Assembly: GCA_003023565.1 (NCBI GenBank) | Contig: PXSA01000011.1 | Coordinates: forward strand, 90,512 to 129,803 | Direction of reading: 5' to 3' | Source: Halobacteriales archaeon QS_9_68_17 | GTDB taxonomy: Archaea > Halobacteriota > Halobacteria > Halobacteriales > Natronoarchaeaceae | DNA: 39,292 nucleotides | Made by a program: the position numbers and the translations under genes | Part shown: piece after piece, positions 35,643-39,292 of the stretch | How positions within the stretch are numbered: position 1 is the first letter of the stretch | Layout: each line of letters opens with the position of its first letter | Notes under the pieces: generated by a model | What the model was told of the DNA's origin: nothing | What the model saw: only the letters and a program-made list of their open reading frames with translations | Databases searched by the model: none

Positions 35643-37796
35643 CTACGCCGATCCGTCGCTCTCGTCGTCGCTCCCCTGGTCGTTCTCCCTGCCGTCCTCG
35701 CTATCGACGGCCGGGTCGTGTTCGCGGAACCAGCCCCCGAGTGCCTCGAGGCGGTGGATCGCCCTGTCGGGGTCGCCGACGTCGTGGTGTTCGTCCCGAT
35801 AGACGACGAGTTTCGCGTCGACGCCTCGCTTCCGGAGGCTGACGTAGAACTGCTCGGCCTGGCTCGGCGGACACCGCCAGTCGTTCTCGCCGGCGGTGAC
35901 CAGCGTCGGCGTGTCTATCTCCCCCACGTCGTCGATGCTCGACGCGGACTCGTAGGTCGCCGGATCCTCCCACGGGAGGCCGAAGTCGGCCTCGAGCCAG
36001 TTGTGCGAATCGTCGGTCCCGAACGCCGACCGGACGTCGTAGATGCCGTGTTCCGGCGCGGCGGCGGCGAACCTATCGGTTCGGGTGAGCAGGTACGCCG
36101 TGTTGATCCCGCCCTGCGAGAACCCGGTGACGAACAGCCGGTCCGGGTCGGCGTAGCCGCGCTCGACGGCGGCGTCGACGCTCGCGACCAGGTCGTCCAC
36201 CTCGACGGTGTTCCACCGGCCTCGCAGCGTCTCGCAGAAGTCGCGGCCGTAGGAGTTCGACCCCCGGTAGTTCACCTTCCAGACGACGTACCCCCGCGTC
36301 GTCCAGAAGCGGTCCTCGAACGTCCACTCGGGGGCGTCGTACGCCATCGGCCCGCCGTGGATATCCAGCACGAGCGGCAGCGGGTCGTCCTCGCCGGGGT
36401 CGAAACCCGGGGGACGGTAGGCGATAGACTCCACGTCGACCGAGTTCTCGTCCTCGCTCCCGACGGTGACCGTCTCCCGGGTGCAGACCGGCTGGTCGTA
36501 GCCCTCGACCAGGTCGGGGTTCAGTTCCGTGAGTCGCGTTCGGGGGTCCTCGTCGTCGGTTCCGGCCGAGAGCCTCCCGGCGTCGAACGCGTACAGGTCC
36601 CGCCCCTCGCCGGGGCGCGAGACCACACAGGCGACGCGGTCGCCGTCCGCCGAGACGTCGACGAGCTTCAGCGTCTCGAACTCGTCCTGAACGTCGAACG
36701 CGCGCTCCGGGTCGCCGCCGACGCGCAGGCGGGCGAGCCTGGTCCGCCCGTCGTCGCCGATGGGCGCGACCAGCGTCTCGGCGTCGAGCCACTGCGGGCC
36801 GCCGCCGCGCGCGAGCGTCCGGTCCAGACCGGCCGACACGGGTCCGTACTCCCCGCTTCCGACGCGGCAGACGTACGCCTCGGTCGGGCGGTACGGGTTC
36901 TCCGGGTAGCTCGCGGGGAACGCCAGCCGCTTCCCGTCCGGGCTCCAGACCGGCGCGCCGGCCGCGAACTCGCCGCCGGTGATCCGCCGGCGGTTGCTCC
37001 CGTCGGGGTCGACGGTGAACAGGTCCTGCATGTACGTGTCGTCGGGGTCGCAGTCGATCGTCTCCGGGTTTAGTCCCCGAAAGGCGATGCGGTCGCCTCG
37101 CCCCCACGCGGGCGAGAGCCCGTCGCCCACGTTCGGCGGGAACCCGGTGTTGTCCAGTCGCTCCGTCTCGCGGGTCCGGACGTCGACGACGAACAGGTAC
37201 GACCGGACCTCGTCTGCCCACCCCCGGCCGTCGAACTTGTGCTGGAGTCGCTCCACCTCGATCGGCCCGTCGTCGCGCACCTGTTCGAGATAGGCCTCGT
37301 CGTCCTCGTCCGGGTCCCGCGCGGCGACGACGAGACGGTCGCCGTCCGGAGCCCAGTCGAAGCCCCCGACGCCCTCGTCCCGGTCGGTGACCTGCCGCGC
37401 GTCGCCGCCGCGTTCCAAGTCGTACACCCACACCTGCGGCTTCGGGCCGGCGTCGCGGGCGTCCTCGCCCTCCTCCTGCTCGCCGTCCTCCCCGTCCGCT
37501 CGCTCCTTGTCGCGGCCGACCGTCAGTTCGACGTCCTCCTCGCGGGCCATGACGACCGCGAGCCGCGAGCCGTCGGGGCTCCACTGCACGTCGCCCGCGT
37601 CGGAGACGCGGGTGAGTCGGTGGGGGTCGTCCGAGCCGTCGGTCGGGACGACGAACACGGAGCGCCGCCGCTCGTCCTCGTCCGGGTCCGACTCGGCGGC
37701 GACGAAGGCGACGCGCTCGCCGTCCGGCGAGACGTCCACCGGCCCCGGGACGGTCGTCAGGTCGTAGAAGGCCTCGGTCGGTAGTTCCTCGGTCAC
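35643..37796 (-). CDS. S9 family serine peptidase (acylaminoacyl-peptidase / dipeptidyl type)
   Basis: A 717-residue cytoplasmic alpha/beta-hydrolase peptidase. Residues ~1-430 form a beta-propeller with WD40-like/TolB repeats (VQWSPDGSRLAVV; FDWAPDGDRLVV; VWSPDGKRLAFP). The C-terminal catalytic domain has LVLDIHGGPMAYD, WKVNYRGSNSYGRDF, the nucleophile S560 in GFSQGG, D639 in GENDWRCPP and His near 670 in DEHHDVGDP. The last ~25 residues are an acidic tail. An acidic insert (EDGEQEEGEDARDA) lies in the first blades. Its gene is divergent from the aminotransferase. Confidence 0.93.
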   Translation of the reverse strand: MTEELPTEAFYDLTTVPGPVDVSPDGERVAFVAAESDPDEDERRRSVFVVPTDGSDDPHRLTRVSDAGDVQWSPDGSRLAVVMAREEDVELTVGRDKERADGEDGEQEEGEDARDAGPKPQVWVYDLERGGDARQVTDRDEGVGGFDWAPDGDRLVVAARDPDEDDEAYLEQVRDDGPIEVERLQHKFDGRGWADEVRSYLFVVDVRTRETERLDNTGFPPNVGDGLSPAWGRGDRIAFRGLNPETIDCDPDDTYMQDLFTVDPDGSNRRRITGGEFAAGAPVWSPDGKRLAFPASYPENPYRPTEAYVCRVGSGEYGPVSAGLDRTLARGGGPQWLDAETLVAPIGDDGRTRLARLRVGGDPERAFDVQDEFETLKLVDVSADGDRVACVVSRPGEGRDLYAFDAGRLSAGTDDEDPRTRLTELNPDLVEGYDQPVCTRETVTVGSEDENSVDVESIAYRPPGFDPGEDDPLPLVLDIHGGPMAYDAPEWTFEDRFWTTRGYVVWKVNYRGSNSYGRDFCETLRGRWNTVEVDDLVASVDAAVERGYADPDRLFVTGFSQGGINTAYLLTRTDRFAAAAPEHGIYDVRSAFGTDDSHNWLEADFGLPWEDPATYESASSIDDVGEIDTPTLVTAGENDWRCPPSQAEQFYVSLRKRGVDAKLVVYRDEHHDVGDPDRAIHRLEALGGWFREHDPAVDSEDGRENDQGSDDESDGSA

Positions 37797-37913
37797 GGTG
37801 CGTCAGTCGGTCGGTCTCCACATAAATCGTCGCGTGCCGGAAGGCCGGGCGGAGCCGCGCCGCGGACGCGACGTTCCGCAAGCGGTTTGGCGCTTCTGGG
37901 CCTTGTAGTGCGT

Positions 37914-37937
37914 ATGCACCCGACGGAGGTCGTCTGA
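37914..37937 (+). other. Seven-codon leader ORF abutting the aminotransferase
   Basis: ATG-to-TGA ORF encoding MHPTEVV, whose stop touches the next ATG (TGAATG). Its fifth and sixth codons contain GGAGGT, which lies seven bases before the aminotransferase start and would serve as its ribosome site. A ribosome on the leader would cover that site. Chance origin is possible. Confidence 0.4.
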
Positions 37938-39080
37938 ATGGAGTACGAGACGCCCCTGTTTTTCCACATCATGCAGTACGCGGAGGCGGCAGACGGGAGC
38001 GACGCCGACTGGCTCCCGGCCGGCGACGCCCCCGCGGGCGACGTGGTCGACATGGTGAGCGGGAACCCCGACTGGGACCCGCCAACCGCGCTCCGCGAGG
38101 GCCTGCGCGAGTACGCCGACTTCGGCGCAGACCGGTTCCAGTACCCGCCGAGCGACGGCATAACGGAACTCCGGGAGGAGATCGCCGAGCGCCGGAACGT
38201 CGACGCCGAGCAGGTCGTCATCACCAACGGCGCGGGCGAGGCGAACTACCTCGCGATGGCCGCCGCGCTGGAGCGGGCCGAGGGGGACGAGGTGCTGCTG
38301 ACGGACCCCGTCTACCCCTACTACCCCGGCAAGACGACGATGCTCGGCGGCGAGGCGGCGTACGTCCCGGCGGCCGAGGACGGCACGGTAGACCCCGCGG
38401 CGGTCCGCGAGCGCGCCGGCGACGACACGGCGCTGATCCTCGTGAACACGCCGAACAACCCGACCGGTGCGGTGTACAGCGAGGAGACGATGCGCGAACT
38501 CGTCGCCGTCGCGGAGGACCACGACGCCGTCCTCGTCAGCGACGAGGTGTACGACCACTTCGACTACGCGGGCGAGTTCGAGACGGCGCTCTCGTTCGAC
38601 TCGAAGCGCCGCATCGTCACGAACGCCTTCTCGAAGTCGATGGCGATCACCGGCTTCCGCGTCGGCTACGGCGTGTTCCCGAACGACCTCGCCGACCGGG
38701 CGCGTGGCCGGCACATGCTCGTCAACGTGGCCGGGTCCCGCCCCGCGCAACACGCCGTCCTCCGCGCGCTCCGGGCGACGCCACCGGAGTACTACGCGGA
38801 GAACCGACGGATGCTCGCCGAGCGCATCGGGACGTTCACCGACGCGCTGGACGACGCCGGCGCGAAGTACACCCGCCCGGACGGCGCGTTCTACGTCATG
38901 GCGCGCTTCGACGGCTTCCCCGGCACCGTCGATAACGTGAAGCGACTGATAGACGGGGCCGGCGTCGCCGGTATGCCCGGCGAGACGTTCGGCACCCGTC
39001 GCGAGGAGTGGATCCGCTTCGCGCTGGTGACGCCCCACGTCGAGGCGGCCGCGGCGCGACTGGCGGACTACTTCGACTGA
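37938..39080 (+). CDS. Pyridoxal-phosphate aminotransferase, class I/II
   Basis: A 380-residue fold-type I aminotransferase. Features in order: MVSGNPDWDPPTALREGLRE, the ITNGAGEANYLAMAA loop, DPVYPYYPG, the VNTPNNPTGAVYS motif, SDEVYDHFDY (cofactor Asp/Tyr), the PLP lysine K233 in AFSKSMAITGFRVGY, and RPDGAFYVMARF near the C-terminus, ending with the substrate-binding Arg in EEWIRFALV. Substrate (aspartate, aromatic or other) cannot be fixed. The ATG follows a strong GGAGGT. Confidence 0.92.
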   Translation: MEYETPLFFHIMQYAEAADGSDADWLPAGDAPAGDVVDMVSGNPDWDPPTALREGLREYADFGADRFQYPPSDGITELREEIAERRNVDAEQVVITNGAGEANYLAMAAALERAEGDEVLLTDPVYPYYPGKTTMLGGEAAYVPAAEDGTVDPAAVRERAGDDTALILVNTPNNPTGAVYSEETMRELVAVAEDHDAVLVSDEVYDHFDYAGEFETALSFDSKRRIVTNAFSKSMAITGFRVGYGVFPNDLADRARGRHMLVNVAGSRPAQHAVLRALRATPPEYYAENRRMLAERIGTFTDALDDAGAKYTRPDGAFYVMARFDGFPGTVDNVKRLIDGAGVAGMPGETFGTRREEWIRFALVTPHVEAAAARLADYFD

Positions 39081-39203
39081 CAGCCTCGGCCGTACGCCCG
39101 CGACACCCGTCGCCGTTTCGGGGTGACGAACTGACGGTGCGCGAGGACGGGCGACAGCGTCCCCGTCGAGTCCCGGGACCCGGCGTCGAGGGGCGGGTAA
39201 CGC

Positions 39204-39210
39204 TTATAAA
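39204..39210 (+). promoter_or_regulatory. TATA box before the last gene
   Basis: TTATAAA centred 27 bases before the ATG at 39234, the classic spacing for a leaderless haloarchaeal transcript. Confidence 0.65.
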
Positions 39211-39233
39211 CCCTCAAGATACTGTTATATTTC

Positions 39234-39292
39234 ATGCCTGACCCTATCGTACTGGCGCTGCTGGCGCTCGCGTTCGTCCTCTCCATCGGCGG
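39234..39292 (+). CDS. Membrane protein, N-terminal fragment (3' end outside window)
   Basis: Only the first ~19 codons are present: MPDPIVLALLALAFVLSIGG, a hydrophobic first transmembrane segment. The layout resembles N-termini of transporters such as inorganic phosphate permeases, but too little is visible to decide. It has a well-placed TATA box. Confidence 0.5.
   Translation, partial: MPDPIVLALLALAFVLSIG

Overview
The window is high-GC chromosomal DNA of a halophilic archaeon (class Halobacteria). The proteins are strongly acidic, GTG starts are common, and promoters are TATA-type boxes about 25-30 bases before start codons. Several genes belong to haloarchaeal or archaeal families: HAH_0734, an HVO_1808-like lipoprotein pair, aIF2-alpha, L44e/S27e/Nop10, and an HTH-ThiN regulator. 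No species is assigned.

Layout. 1-4774: the 3' end of valS, two small membrane-protein loci, a DUF1405-like membrane protein, pdxS (PLP synthase), and thrB. 4831-7589: a secreted polysaccharide-deacetylase lipoprotein divergent from an FAD amine-oxidase-like enzyme. 7651-12000: an IucA/IucC C-terminal-type protein without a clean stop, a conserved acidic protein, an FAD/NAD oxidoreductase, and the wreck of a bacterio-opsin-activator-like (GAF/BAT) regulator. 12002-13155: thi4 behind a leader rich in inverted repeats. 13309-18596: a small membrane ORF, a frameshifted SagB-type dehydrogenase, a small conserved protein, a Tat-exported PhoX/DUF839 protein with a Gly/Asn/Asp repeat insert, and an ORF cut by an in-frame TGA. 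18615-21260: two tandem paralogous HExxH lipoproteins. 21364-24951: the operon dcd (interrupted by a 481-residue intein with homing endonuclease), thiR-like regulator, methyltransferase.

24952-26500 has no intact protein gene. It holds a TnpB/IS200-IS605 3' remnant, strong hairpins, and a roughly 140-bp tandem array beside the initiator tRNA-Met gene. Each array unit carries a copy of the tRNA 3' end plus long stems whose sequences differ between units while pairing is kept. This is the most unusual structure in the window.

26551-30892: GtrA and GT2 glycan-lipid genes, methylglyoxal synthase and a frameshifted DUF2298 giant membrane protein. 30920-33714: HAH_0734 and the translation/RNP operon L44e-S27e-aIF2alpha-Nop10-PAC2. 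33750-39292: a DUF457-like membrane protein, CinA-type amidohydrolase, an NTF2-like protein, a deleted Leu/Glu-dehydrogenase pseudogene, an S9 peptidase, a class I/II aminotransferase behind a 7-codon leader ORF, and the start of a membrane protein.

Themes. (1) Vitamin metabolism: pdxS, thi4 and the ThiR-type regulator sit within 23 kb; thi4 is the expected target of the regulator. (2) Cell surface: deacetylase, GT2/GtrA, DUF2298, HExxH lipoproteins and PhoX. (3) Many broken genes: SagB, BAT regulator, DUF2298, Leu-DH and the 18.0-18.6 kb ORF. Several need only one base change to be intact, so either active decay or base-level sequence errors must be considered.
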